DNA of 64,000 nt from Datnioides undecimradiatus (Eukaryota > Chordata > Actinopteri > Lobotiformes > Datnioididae): contig WARS01000007.1 of assembly GCA_008933995.1 (NCBI GenBank), forward strand, positions 124,001-188,000, given 5' to 3'. Of the stretch, positions 43,075 through 56,299 are shown piece after piece. Below the pieces are notes generated by a model, which saw only the letters and a list, made by a program, of their open reading frames with translations, was not told where the DNA came from and ran no database searches. A program made the translations under genes and the position numbers. Each line of letters starts with the position of its first letter. Position 1 is the first letter of the stretch.

Positions 43075-46000
43075 CTACTTGTTGAGATGAGAGCTGATCT
43101 TTTCTTTTCTGATGATGTTTGCGTAGGGAATCTGAAGGAAACAAAGGTCAGAGACAGAAGTTAGCGTGATCCAAACAGACAAGGTTCAGACACATGGATA
43201 CGTACACAGGTTTGTCATTTTAGTGTATGGTCTTGATATATCCATTCACTGGTTTTTGGTTTGACTGGTTTCTGACTAGTTTCTGATTTCATACAAAATG
43301 AGGATTGGTAAAGTCAAGTCACTTTATTTATAGTATACATTTAAAAACGACAGCAAATGGTGACTGATGTGCTTTCCAAAGAGAATAAATTCAAATCAAA
43401 TACTGTATATAAAAGACGATAGTGTGGGTAATACTAGGTTTCCTTTGTAGTTATACTTTAGGAAAGGAAAATGAAAAAGTCTGGGTAAGACTTTTAAGTT
43501 TCAGAGTGATATTTAATCAATTTCTAAAATATCTTGCAGCAACATAAATCTAAAATTTTGCTGGAGTTCATTTGAACGTCTGTGTGAAATGAATGTATCA
43601 TTACTCTCAGACAGATCCATCTGCTGCCTCTAGACGCATTTGTCAATTTTGAACGTTGCATGTGTGCACGTGCATCAGCTTGGATGCCCGTTCAGTCGCC
43701 TGCCTCTGTGGATACATGTGTGTGTTTTGGTGTACGTGCAGGGTCTGCGATCATGTGCACGCAAGCGTGTACAGTTGTTGCATGTGTCAGAAAGCTAAGA
43801 CAAACACCGTCTGTCAGAGTGTCTGCCAGCTGCTCGGGTGATTGATGTGGACGGAAGCACTCAGACGGCTGCAGAGGAACTACTCACCCATGAAAGACAA
43901 ACTAGATGATTGGCTCTGTCTTTTGACGGACAAATAAGCAACAGCAGGAGTGTCCGGTTGAGTCTTATTGAGGCCTTTATTTATTCTTCAACTAATTTTG
44001 ATTTTGATCGTGAGACATGGCATCAGACTCCATATTTATGTCTACAATCCACCATAGTTGTAGTGATAATTGAGTTATTATTTTCACATTTGCTCATGTG
44101 TTTCCTCTTTTCCTGTTCTAACTCTGTAACTATATTTTATTGAAAAGTGCTTCATAATTGGTCTTAATTATACGTCTTCTCAAAATCATTACCAAAACGG
44201 GTTTTCTCAGTGAAAAGAGAAGCTTTTTTTAATTCATCTGTCTATTAAAGGATGTTTTATTTGTCATTTAAAGGCGTAGAAATGATATTTATTTTCCAGC
44301 AGTGTTCAGCACTGATTGTATCATTAGTAGTCTTACCATCTGTAACTGTTGGACCATCTCTTCTCTGTAGGCGAGCTCTCGTTTCATCTGGTCTTGGAAA
44401 TTATCTGAAATTAGTGTTAAAATCCATGATTAGTCTGAGCGGTATTATCATTTGAGTAACCGATCGAGTACAATTATAAGAGGCACTGAGGAAGGAGGAA
44501 GGAGATTTAGCAAAGCAGGGGATAGAGAAAAGTGGGAGTGGGTGGCAGGTGGGAAGACAGGTACAGTGGAGAAAATAGAAGAGAACTTAAGAAAGACCGA
44601 GAAGGAGAAGCTGCCCTTCAGAGTATGAAAAAGGAAAATGAGTGAGGAGAAACAAAATGACTTACGGAACACAGGAAATGGTGAGGTGCCCTTCAGAGCA
44701 TGAAACTCTTGCTCCAGTCTCCTCCTGAAGTCAATCTGCTCTAGCAGAACCTTCTGGAGCTCCTCTGCAGGAGAACAAACCCAGATGAAAACAGGATTGC
44801 TTGTTTCTCTCAGTGGTATAAATGCATTTTTTGTGGTCAACCCGACTGAGAAGAAGAGCGATGTTAAGCAACAACACATGTGAGACCAGTGAACAGTCTT
44901 TACCTTTCTCCATGTTCTCGAGGTCCTTCTTTAGTGGCACAGGAGAGACAGCACCTTGGCTTTGATCAGCTGGAAACATGGCGAGACAAGCCATACTTAA
45001 TGTACGTTACAACAATATCAGTTCAATATCAGTTGTATTTGGCATAGAGAATAGATCTGCTCTACCACTATGTCAGTCAGTATATTTCATAGGCAACACA
45101 TATCTGAGTCACATAATCACTCTGTTATCATGAACTCATTTGCCATCAGTCTTGTCTGACCTTCTGTTTTTTCTGTCCATCACTTCATCCTCTCCCCAGC
45201 TACTCTGTTGTAGTCTTTGGAAGGAAAGTGTCATTCACTATTTGGCCTGTAGGTGTCAGTGTAAGTTAGCAGTAACGAATTGACCATCGCACTGGAGCTG
45301 GAGACTTTTATTGCATCCACTCTCTGACATGTTCAGTCTCTTGTAGCTGACAGGTTGTATTGCTTATTATTAAAAACATAAAAGAACCATATTTGTGTTG
45401 GTTAATGACAGGAGCTCTTGTAGCTCTTTAAACTGAAGTGACTGTCTGAGTTGAAAAGTAATTCAAATATCTAAATTCTGAGAATGGAACAACAGTGAAT
45501 TCATGTAAAACAGTGTTATTGTAGTTACATGTTGTGTATGTGTTGTCTGCCACTTCTTTTTAGGAATCCTAAATGTACTTGTTGCTTTAAAACTTCATCA
45601 TCTTCCATCCTCCCTTTTTTTAGCAAACACTTCATCACATGCCATTTGCAAAGTTACCAGTGTGAAAGTTTCTATATTGTTCTGCGTGAATGAATGTCTT
45701 TGCACGAACGTCTGACTTGTGACAATGAGGCATTGTACACCTTAAATGAAGCGATCTTGCAAACTCGATATGTATATTCTCCTCCAGTCATTTCACATCC
45801 TGGTTCCTTAAGCCTCAGTATGCTTCTCCCTCTCTCTCATTTAGAGCAGAGAGAGCTCTCCTCTCCTCTCTCTCCTTTCCTCTCCTCTCTCTGTCTCATT
45901 TGACAAGCAAATTTGCAGACAGTGCCCGAGGATAACAACCTCGTTTGACAGTCAATTAACCGTGAATAGTCAAAGCCAAGGCGGTTTGCATTACATAAAT

Positions 46001-46215
46001 GGAAAATTAGATTATTTTTTCTCCCTAGAAACAGAGGGAGAGTTTAAAGACAGTGGAGGGGGGGTGGTGGGACTCAGAGGAATCAGGCCTTCTAATCACG
46101 TAGAGCTTCCCACCGCCCAGGGAGACGTTTGGCAATCAGGGGAAAGGTGGTCTCATTTAATTTGTTTCGTGTAATTTTTCGAAATACATTATACATTATG
46201 CGCAGGGATCATTAC

Positions 46216-46248
<33 letters not shown>

Positions 46249-49200
46249 GGGTTGAGGGAGTGGGGGGGGGGGTAGATATAAATGTTGGCACAGATGTCAT
46301 AAAGCACTTTTAATGTCTTCCTGACAGATATAAAAAGGCAATAAGCTGTGATCTTTTTCAAACGGGAAAGGATTTTTTTGCGCTGAGGAAGGGAAAAAAA
46401 GGCAATTATGTCGGCAGTGATATGGGTCTAGGATGGAGATTGCTAGCGCGGCTGCTTATCTCTGAGCTGATGTTTTCTTGTTGAACTATAACGGCCCCCC
46501 TAAGAGTAACAGCCCTGGCGACAATGCCGCTAAAGAGAGCAGCCGTGGCAGAGCGCTGGCAGAAGCAGCTTTCCACTGCTGTTTCATCTCTCTGTGTATT
46601 TATATGAATCCCTTAACTCACCATCGGAGAGAAGGAGTAGATGGAGGTGGATGAAGCTGAAGAATGAGGAGCTTTAAGCATTCTGAGTCTCATTTGTGTA
46701 ATAAGAAGAAATGCCACTGTAACTTATAAAGTCATATTCTTTTCCAAAAGAGAGTTTTTTAATCAGCATTGTTTGTCTTATGTATGGAAATTGTCTCTTT
46801 TCATCCACTATGTGTGTGTGCTGAATTATAACAGGAAAGGCCAACTGTAGCTCCTGATGCCATTATATAATCTAAATTTTATGAAAGAATGTGTTCATTT
46901 TTGATTTACCTTTCCACGCTGATAATTCTTTTTAATTTCAGACTGCAAATAAATTATATTCCTGCTAGTCCTGTAGATAAATTATTAGAAACTGTAGGTT
47001 TAATTTGCTAACTTCCATTTACTGTCAAAAGCTGATTTTGCAGGTATTAATTGTGTTTTTATTTTATTTCCTGTTTTAAATATTTGATCACGACTCAATC
47101 GGTGGAGCCTCAGATGTGCTCTGCGATGTGATTTAAATTAAACGGGAGGAAAACCAAAATGCAGAAATTAAATTAACCCTGCCAACCTAATAATTGTACT
47201 TTTGGGAGGACCTGATATATTATGATATGATCAGGTTGGTGTTTACTGTCTGCAGCTGCTCTATGACAACAGTAACAGAAGCAAGTGTTTGTACCTGAGC
47301 TTTCCCTCCAGTAGTCGGGCGCTGATGTCTCACTCTCTGGTACAAAGAAACTATTCTGCTCTTTGTTTTCATCTGAGAGAAAATGAGAGAGAGAGAGACA
47401 GACAGGCAGAGAGTTTCAGTAAGGCCCATTGGTTGAGCTGGTTATCCGGACACATGGAGATAACTAAGTGTGCGCATGGTGTGTGTCCTGTGTGTTCGTG
47501 TGCATTTGTGAGACATTTTCTTCAGCGAAAGGGTCAGAGTGGGAGATGAGAGGAGCAAATGAAACGTCACAGGAATATGAGCCTCGCAGGGACACAGAGA
47601 TGCTATAAAACCACTCACTCAGACACTAAATGAAACAAAGATGCTATAATACAACTGACTCAGACGTCTGATGAAACAGATAGTGTGTAACAGTTTGCTG
47701 AAATAGGCTGAAATGGTGTAAAGACCTGTTCAAATATTGGATGAAACCAACACAAAGTAAAATAACTCCAGGGTGAAGGATGTAGTGTCAGGCAAGCCAT
47801 GCAGAGAGCAGAGCAGGCAAAGAGTTTTTTGATAAACTGTACATCAAAGATAGGCTGTATTTAGGTCCAGAAATGCTTCGTAGCATATAATGTTTGAATA
47901 TTATGGAGAACAGTTTTTTTTACACTTCAAAACTGGCATCTTCCAGAAAAAAAAATGACCTGTGCGTCAGAAAAAGGAACAAAAACAACTTAAAAACAAA
48001 AATCTAAAATGTCTGTGCTCACCAGAAATGCTGGAGTTGTCTTTGGTTGCGTATGCAGGAAGTCCTTCGTCTCTATTCTTGTGAACCTGGAAACAACAAA
48101 TATTGTGTTACAATCACACACCTGTTGTGCAGTTCAATTACAACACAAGTCCTATAAAACTATTCCATTTTGAACCTGTGATGTGATATTTTTATTAGCA
48201 TATAACATATTCTTCTTTTTTTATTTCAGGCACCTGCTATATGTTCTTTTTTATCTAGGCTTTTTGTGTGTGTGCAAAATTTTACTCATTATTTGGCAAA
48301 TATGTCCCTGGGTGGTGCTCTGCATTTTATCAGCCGATACTAACATTAATTTATTATGATCTAATTTGGAGTATATAGCTGGAGTATATTGGTAAAACCT
48401 TTTTTCAATAGATGTTTTAACTTGTTGTGGCTTAAAAAATGTTCCTCACAACCCCCCTCCTCTTCTCTCAGAGGCCTGGTTAATATGGGAGTCGACAGGT
48501 TAAAGATTAGAGTTGCCCTAACAGGCTGGGGTGACACAGGGAGAACAAACACACCGTGGCCATTAAACAATCCACACCTGGGCCTATTAGCCAGGATCAG
48601 AGTGGGGTGACTGTTTCAATTTCTACAGGGAGAAACCAGCCTATCAATCTGCTTATGCAGATCACATCACTGCCCGACTGCAGCACCATTTAAATAATAA
48701 TTAGCTGAAGTGGCCTGGGGGGATATTTACGTTTTTGTAAGCTGGGTCCTCTCTGTGAGGTGGGGTGGAGCAGGAGAGAGGCAGGCTGGCAGGAGGAGAG
48801 GCGGGCAGGCTGGAGGACTCCTGCTGGATAAGGTCTGAGGAGGAGGGAGGAGAGGTGCTGGGATAAAGAGTGCCACTCCCTCTCTCCTTTCCCCGATCCT
48901 CTCCAGGATTATCGCTCAGTGCAGAGTGGAACAGGTTGTTTTGAGTCTGAGGTCTGTTTGTGAAGCTTGCCTCCCTTTCGTCGTCGTCCTGCTTCGACGA
49001 CTCCACATCGACCTCCCCTTCCTCCTCACTCTCTACTCCCTCCGCCTCTCCATCGCCTCCACTTTCACTTCCATAACTACAGCTGCTGCTGGGTGATAGC
49101 CGCTGGTGGCGGTCTGACCTGGCAACCACAACACCAAAGTCCTCATCTGTCGCCCCAGAGACTCCTCCACCATTGCTGTGGAGCTTGGCAATGCTCTCGG

Positions 49201-50716
49201 CATCCTTAATGACGGGGCGGAAGGCAGAGCCATAGCTTGGCTTTCTGGTTTGAAGGGTCGGCGTATCCAGGAGCTTAAGCCAGCCCTCCGATGTCACAGG
49301 GCGAAGGTCAGGGGTCACTGTTGTGCATTCTGGGTCAAACAGCCCCGATCTAGGTGTGGTGGTCCCGCTGCCAGGAGCCATGGTTGCACTGACACTATTT
49401 CCGTTGCCAGCTACAGCTCCAGGCTCGCTGGGATCTGAGAGATCCAAAAAGGCCTGCCTGAGAGAGGGGTTGTCTGCCAGGGAGGAGAGGGCGCTGGGCT
49501 GAGGCTGGAGGTAGGTTGGAACAGGAATTCCTCCTGCTGCTCTTGGTGGCCAAAACATGCAGAAGGGAGGATAAAAAGTGTCCTTGCGCCCCGGCCATAA
49601 AAGACCTGACAACCCAGCTCCTTTCTGCCCACTGGAAACATCACTGTCATCTTTTTTCTGCTGGCAGAGGCCGAACGCTGGGAAGGGGTAAGGTGAGGGG
49701 AAGAGTGACGTGGGAGGGAACTTCTGCAGCATGCCAAAGCCTTTGCTGGGGACAGGGATGACAGGGTAACTACGAGGTGTCTTACGAGGAGACAGACTGT
49801 CTCCATCCAGGTCATCCTCATCTTCATAGTGGGCTCTTTTCTGAGTTCCAAGGTCCGGTCCCATCATGTGAGGCACAACTGAACCAGGGAGAGACTTCAT
49901 AGGGCCTATGGAGGAGCAGTGGGCTGAAGAGGGCAGAGCTCTTTTCCGGCTGCCTCCATTGAACATGGCTTTGACATCTTCCCATGCATAAACTAGCTCA
50001 TCAGCTGGGTGTTTGTCACTGAGTTTAAGATGTCGCCGCCAGGAGTTAAAGTTGGCAGCATCGGGCTGGGTGTACTTGGCGTCTGGTGTACGATGGGAAT
50101 GGAAAATGAACTTATTCGGGGAGAAGTACATGTTGCAGAAGGAGCACTTGATGCATTTGGCCCTAGAGCTGTTGTAGCGTGCCGGGATGAAGTTACCACG
50201 GCAACCCCAGGCGCACTCATGTGTCACATCGAAGGCGAAGTTGTCGGGCAGTTTGGGTGGTGAGTTCTCTCCCAGGAACGACTTGCAGAGGCGCTCGGCT
50301 TCACGTTTGGTGATCATGCCACAGCGCCGTGATGAGATGGGCATGGCACCGGCCCGACGGAGAATCTCCAGCTGAACCGGAGTGCACTGGACACAGGTGA
50401 TGCCCAGCGCCACGCGACGATTGTGAATCTCATTATAACTGTAGTTCTTGAGGAGTGTGTTGGAAATCTGCGCCAGACAAAGTCTCTCATTGTTATCAAT
50501 GACCAGCGATACAATGGGAACGCCGTACAGGATGACCTGTCCAACCTGGTTGGGCTTAAGTGGTGAGGAAGAAGAGGACGGAGAGGGAGAGGATAAGGAA
50601 GAGGAGGAAGAGTGGAGATGGTTTGGTCTGGGTGGAGTCAGGGGTTCCTGCTGGTAAGGGCCTGTTGAGCTCGTCATTATGATGTCATTGGGGCTCGAAA
50701 GATGAGTCTTGTCCAT
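43075..50716 (-). CDS. skor2: SKI family transcriptional corepressor 2
   Basis: SKOR2 is a nuclear corepressor of the SKI/SNO family, expressed in cerebellar and spinal neurons and able to bind SMADs. Coding exons in transcript order: 50716-48731, 48086-48023, 47372-47295, 44969-44904, 44764-44666, 44404-44337 and 43131-43075, giving 805 residues. The start is MDKTHLSSPNDI at 50716, 29 nt after an acceptor (CATGCAG). A Ser-rich leader (36-52) is followed by the Ski/Sno/Dac homology domain (about 57-150) and the SAND-like SMAD4-binding domain (165-255), with zinc-ligand candidates Cys168, Cys172, Cys188, Cys191, Cys194 and a HSH pair at 206-208. Next come the family blocks PRSYPVIPVPSKG and FYPPFCMFWPPR, an acidic Glu/Asp/Ser stretch, and a C-terminal coiled coil (KEELQKVLLEQIDFRRRLEQEF) ending with IPYANIIRKEKI. 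It is shorter than human (about 1000 residues) because the mammalian Ala/Gly/Pro/His runs are missing. SKOR1 is the main alternative; the C-terminal exons and neighbours favour SKOR2. Confidence 0.95.
43312..43412. repeat. Short dispersed repeat ('CAAGTCACTTTATTTATA' type)
   Basis: 'AAGTCAAGTCACTTTATTTATAGTATACATTTAAAAACGACAGCAAATGG...GTGCTTTCCAAAG' follows the consensus of a common teleost interspersed repeat. It lies in the last SKOR2 intron. Confidence 0.5.
45900..47200. promoter_or_regulatory. Candidate conserved non-coding block in a SKOR2 intron
   Basis: The intron between exons at 47295 and 44969 contains about 1.3 kb with little recognisable transposon sequence. It has many TAAT/ATTA cores and mixed, non-monotonous composition, broken only by a GT run at 46217-46246. 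SKOR2 is a developmental regulator, and introns of such genes often carry enhancers. This is inference from composition; conservation was not tested. Confidence 0.3.
46217..46275. repeat. (GT)n microsatellite plus G run in SKOR2 intron
   Basis: About 15 GT units are followed shortly by a run of G (about 46262-46271). Simple repeat with no coding content. Confidence 0.9.
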
Positions 50717-50745
50717 ACTTGAAAGAAAACTGTTTGTAGAACAAC

Positions 50746-52639
50746 CTGCATGAAAAAAAGTGAAGACAGAAAAAAGATCCAAATATTTGTTAATCACAAA
50801 AAAAGTTGACATACACACACACAGACACACACACAGACACACACACACACACACACACACACCCTATATACAGAATGAAATTGACATAGATTGTAATTAT
50901 CTATATATTTCATATTATGTGCACAAATTCTAACGTGTAAGCAGAAATACATAAGAAAATAAGTATTTGTTAAAAAAGTAAAAACAGAAGTATTCTTTTA
51001 AATAAAATGCATTTAATTTGAATGTGTCTAATTCCTAATTTATATAGCACCAAAAATTTTACTCACTTTTTAAAAGACTCTATTAAACTTGGAAACACAT
51101 CATGACTACAAAATGTAAATATATACATATATATATATTTAACTTCAACAGGCTATTGCTGTCATCTTAACTACTGTTACAAAATTATTGAGGGCACATA
51201 AAAATGTCATGCGGAATTAATTTTGCTCTTTGATACTAAGTGAATCGTTTGGCTGACAGCAAATACAACAGTTTTTCTTTTATGTAGCTCCACTCTATTA
51301 AAAAAATATTCAATCAGGAGCGTCAGCCTGTTCATTTATTTTCCCAAAGATGATAGCCTCTGCAGCTTTTTGCAGCTCTCAATTCAAAGCTTTAAAAAAA
51401 TGGAGTGTGATTGAATGTGTTTGTTTTCAACAATACTTGACCAGTGAGCGAACTGTGAGGGAGGATAACAAAATAATTGTTCACATGGAAGTACAATATA
51501 CCCAGATTTCCCACCAAACTGGTACAAATTAATGCTTAGATTTTATGTTTTGACAGTAAAATATCCCTTGTATTTAGAAATCAGTGCAACCTTAAAAACA
51601 ACCCACTGATGATACATAAAAGACGGATGGAAATGTGGCAACTTTTGGAAAGAAACTGTTTTATCTTAAGATTATATCAAACTCATTTTCTTAAAAGAGA
51701 GTTGGCTGTAGTAGTGCCTGGTCTTAAATATCTTCATATTTTTTAAACTCTTACTATTTATTGAAATAAATTTTAAAAGCATTAAAAGCCAAGAGGACAG
51801 GGTTTAACTCTAACATATCATGTGCTGCTGGGTGACAGCTACATTTACTGCACTATTGTTCAACAAATGACACTTTAATTTTTTGAATCTGGTACAAATC
51901 CTTTTAAAGAAACTCTGCTATTAGTATCATATATATATATATATAATATTACTATATTATTAAATATGTTATATAATATAACTGGATACAGTTGTATTAT
52001 ACAGGTAATATAGTTCATAAAGATGGCTACTTTTGAAATGTATATTTTAGAATGTTTTAGAATTTTAGAAAGTTGTATTTATGCACGTTTGTGTGTATTG
52101 TGTTCGTATTGTAAAACACCTAATCACTAATTTAAAAAGAGAGAAACTGCATTTTATCTTTTAGTAATTTCAGAAAATTATTCTTTTAACAAATAAATAC
52201 TACTCATACATTTGTGACCAATATTTTACAAATTGTACTCACCAAACTGACGCAAAATGGAAACACTAATCAAAAATATAACGCGAAAATACAAGGTTTT
52301 ATATCACACAGATAGGTATGTTTTAAACTGGAACAGCTTATTACAACGTAATATAGACCAATATGATGGAACTGAGAACGAGCAACATGCAAGAGAAGCA
52401 CCAATAAGACAATTTACACTCTGACTCAATCGTTCACTGGCTTCAAATTCCACAACACATCGAACTATTTACACTTTTATCATTTCAGTTCCCTCAGAGC
52501 CCAAGTTTAATTTCTGGAAAAGTAACAGTAGGCCTTCATGAAACGGAGCACGCTTCTCACTGGACGGCCATCATGTTAAACTTAAAAGGAACAGTAATAA
52601 GGGGTAATTAAACGGCAATGACAGACACAACAACACCAG

Positions 52640-52708
<69 letters not shown>

Positions 52709-52927
52709 GAATAATAAGAATAAGAATACACCACTAGACTAAAGTAACACTAACTACTAAATTACGCTAAATGCAACGGAATGTAAGCAATGAACGCTTC
52801 TTCTCACATCTTCTTCTTTAAACCTTTTTTTCAAGTCTGGTGTCTGTCTCGCGCAGTTTTCGTTATGAAGGTGGGCTACATTTTCAAAAACATTTTAGCC
52901 AACTTTACAGCCTCCTTACCTCCTTAC
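50746..52927. other. skor2: SKOR2 5' UTR intron
   Basis: The acceptor CATGCAG precedes 50745, and a strong donor (CGGAG/GTAAGG on the minus strand) ends a candidate exon at 52928. It is AT-rich, with an (AC)n run at 50813-50863 only about 70 bp upstream of the acceptor and a long (AAT)n run. No coding exon was seen. Confidence 0.45.
52640..52707. repeat. (TAA)n trinucleotide microsatellite
   Basis: About 22 uninterrupted TAA units, followed by imperfect AAG/AAT units. This is the longest pure trinucleotide run in the window. Confidence 0.95.
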
Positions 52928-53260
52928 CTCCGACTCCCGAGAATAATCCCAAAATGGTCACAGCGTCAAAAAATATCTCCGTCACGACAGAAATCGATTT
53001 ATCCTGCAGAGCTCTACAAAAGTCATATTTTAACACGTAAACTATAAATCCGGGAAACACATGGACTCGGTACCGGCTTTTGTCTCCAAGTGTCTAGTGA
53101 ACAGCTCGTGAGATGTGAGTAAACTGCGACGCTCGCGCCGGCTTTATTCGCTTTTCAGAGACACCACGCGCCGTCCTAATCCGTCTCTCTCGCGCGCGCT
53201 CCCTCTCCCTCTCTCTCGCTCTCTCTCTCACCGCGCACCTGCCTTGCGTTTGATTGGCGT
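52928..53260 (-). promoter_or_regulatory. skor2: Probable SKOR2 first exon and promoter (CpG-rich)
   Basis: The region 53130-53275 is rich in CG dinucleotides amid an AT-rich neighbourhood. It has a minus-strand CCAAT box (ATTGG at 53253-53257) and a CT/CG-rich initiator-like stretch at 53185-53232. A tandem pair of GTAAGG donors follows at about 52919-52927 on the minus strand. Together these suggest a TATA-less promoter with a non-coding first exon spliced to 50745. Inferred; no transcript evidence. Confidence 0.45.
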
Positions 53261-55269
53261 TTAGCGCGAGTTCAGCCCACCATCCAGGACACACACACAC
53301 GCGCACACATTCACACGCTGCTGCCCAGTCCAACTGCACAGCTAACATGACTTCTTGCTAACTGCCAGTAAAACGCTGGAAAAGTCAAACTAACAGCACG
53401 AGCCTGCACTAGGCTCCAGATACAAACTGGCACGTGCACAAATTTAGTCCGAGAAGCTGATCCTCCTACACCATGATGACAGCAAAGCGGACCTGACCAC
53501 GTAATTTCAGATTAGTAATTTTAGCTAATTTAGACCTTCTCGCAATATTAGTGACTTAATGAATATCCACTTTAGATTAATGTGACACAGCACACATCTC
53601 CATAACTAGTGCTTTTTTGCATGGAGGTTAGGGGTTGAAAGATGGGGGTCATTGACATTTAACAGTTTGGGAAACCCTGAAATAAACAACAAACATGTGA
53701 GACGTTTGATACTCCGGCCCTGAGTTGTAAATGACTTCCCAACAAGCTGTTAAAAGCGATGCTGGCATCAGACGCAGCCAGCAGAAGAGCTTGGCATTGG
53801 GAATGTGGCTTTTAAACACAGACACAGTGTGGAGTAAAGAGTAAGCTTGACCATAGGGGCCAAAGAAAGAAAACAGTGTAAAGGCTGAGGCAGCAGACAG
53901 ACAGGCAGCCAGTCTGGGGATCAGAATAATGTCAGTCAGTGCAGCTGATTCCGACATTCAATGCTGAGGAGGCAGTTCGAAATACGACTCTGTGCATGCA
54001 GGTTGTTCCCAGGAGAAGAGAGGCAGCAGGAGGCATACTGTAGCCTATCATCTGTTGTAATTGAGGAGCAGGGGAGGTCCCAGCTAGCGACCACTACTGT
54101 AAAGGATTGTAGCAGCCTTAAAAAATTAGAGTGTACTTTTATTTCACTTAACAAAATGGGAGGGGGTCCTGATCAGTAATCTCTCAGGGCCCCTAGAGTT
54201 CCTAGCTACACCCCTGCTTCAAGCATTTCAAACCAGGCATGCTTCTCCTGCTGCTCAATTACTGCTTCCACTAAAAATATGCAGGCAAATTACAGATATG
54301 AAGGCACAGACCTAAATATGAAGTCTAACCCAGATATTGGCTGCCTCAGTCATCAGCAAATGGCTGAAGGATGCAAGAAGGGATCTCATTTAACTCTGCA
54401 TGGGAATGCAGTGGAGTGGTGTCCCAAATACTGATTGTCCTTGTTAATTAAAACAACTTAATGAAGTTGTTTTCAGGACAAATTCGTCTGTGGCCCCTGT
54501 TTCATGTCTGGGATGAAGAAAACTTGAAAAAAGAAAAACTTTACACATGCATTGGCTGTGTACAAAGGAAGACAGTTTCAGTGCAAATACACCAGGCATA
54601 ACACTGGGACACAGATTATTGCAGAACTCTATAAAGCAGAAGATTGTTGAATGACACTTCTCATGACTGGTTTATGTTTTTTAAGGATGCATAATTGTTT
54701 TTTTTATCTATAACAGACTGATGTTAGAATAACTTTGCATGATGCATTTGGCATCTGCTGTTCTTGAGGCCTATCTGCATTCAGACTAACGATTAAATAA
54801 ATAAATAAAAAATAGAACAGGGTCAGAACAAGCAGGGTTGCAATGAGGCAGCCAGTGTGACTAATGTAAATTAATTTCAGTTCACAGTATGTGAGCCCAA
54901 CATAAAACTGTATGTGAGTGTGTGAGTAATTAGATACAACTTGAGAGATGATATGAAGACATCGGTTGATTGATCAATGCTTAAATGTAAGTCATTAAAT
55001 TTAAGGATGTCAGAACACCTTTATCCCAAATGTGCTGACTCTCAGACAGGGAACTTGTAAAAACTAAAATAAAAAAAAAATCCAAAAACAAAAACAAAAC
55101 ACTGAAAGTTGAAAATTTGATTCAACTTGCGTTTTAAATTCTCAAAGCAATTCTCTATCTGGTTAAACGGGGTGAATATTGAGACTGCCTGTAATTTATT
55201 CCTTCCCCATCTCTTCTGAATAGCATCTTGATAAACATGACAGGGTCACATTTAGGCTCAGTCTTAAAT

Positions 55270-55510
55270 CTGTGCGTGTGTGCGTGCAGCTCGCGTGTGT
55301 GTGTGCGTAGGCGACACAGTGGAGAGCACGAGCCCCATCTGCTCCTTTTCAAACCAATTTAGGCTGTCACCGCGCGTGCTTTTGTCTTGCGGATGGACGC
55401 CACGGGAACGCAGGCTGCGATGGGATGGGGGGGGGGCACAGGCGCGAGCCACGCACGGCCCGTGCGTGGCTCGGGCCGTGCAGCTATTGAAACAGCTGAC
55501 GTCACAATAG
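55270..55510. promoter_or_regulatory. CpG-rich patch with perfect palindrome and CRE
   Basis: A perfect inverted repeat spans 55445-55473: arms CGAGCCACGCACGG and CCGTGCGTGGCTCG around a single C. About 23 bp further, CAGCTG (55493-55498) overlaps a consensus cyclic-AMP response element TGACGTCA (55497-55504). A run of 10 G precedes the palindrome (about 55427-55436). CG content is far above the surrounding kilobases. It may be a promoter or enhancer; no gene start was recognised beside it. Confidence 0.5.
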
Positions 55511-56299
55511 AGAAATGAGAGGAAGTAGTAAAACGAAACAAAAACCAGAGTAGAGCTAGTCAACAATCATCTTCCGTACGAAATTTAAAAATAATAATAA
55601 ATTAATGAAATAAAGTCATTCAGATATTCCGGTGACACACGCTTTAATAAGGACTTTAGATATGGATTTATAGTCTAACAACTTTTATGGTGTTTGTGTA
55701 TCCAGTGTTAGTCAAGAGTAGTAACTCAAAGATTAGTACGCTGAATCATATTTATGCAATACGTTATGTATTAATGCATAGACATATCTATTTTTTTCCT
55801 TTGTTAGAAGCTTTCATGGTCTCACCCAAAGCATTTCTAATAAAAACTTAATGAACTACGTTTGCGGTTACACTGACATCACCGATAAAATCTCAATTAT
55901 CAGCGAATTCCTTGTTATTTTAAAAGACAGCAGTTTTGGAAACAGCTGAAATGACTCACAACTTTGTCCCTCCCTGAGAAAGATGTCTCTGACATGTTAT
56001 CAAAAGCGGAGCATGTCTAAACCATGTGCAGCAGGAAAAGGCTTATTGGAATACAATAGCGCTATCAGCCCCTTTGGAATAGCCTACATTTCACTTTTCA
56101 TAATGCATTAGCCGGTCGCCCTACTGAGAAATTAATCATGCGTTTAAAAAAAGAATTGCTTGTGTGACCTCGAAGGGTCAAACCAGGGGGAAAGAGGGAG
56201 CGAGAGAGAGAGGGGGAGAGAGAGAGAGAGAGCTCAAAACATAATAAATGAAGAGCAACAACACTAAGTGAGCTTGAGACATTTAACATCAAATCTGTC

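Noticed and set aside
48967..50657. Several open frames of 60-146 codons antisense to or out of frame with SKOR2
   Set aside because: They are shadows of the GC-rich SKOR2 exon; only the SKOR2 frame shows family motifs.
55264..55566. Open frames in the CpG-rich patch, as a possible first coding exon
   Set aside because: No recognisable protein similarity and no start context or partner exon; openness follows from low AT content.
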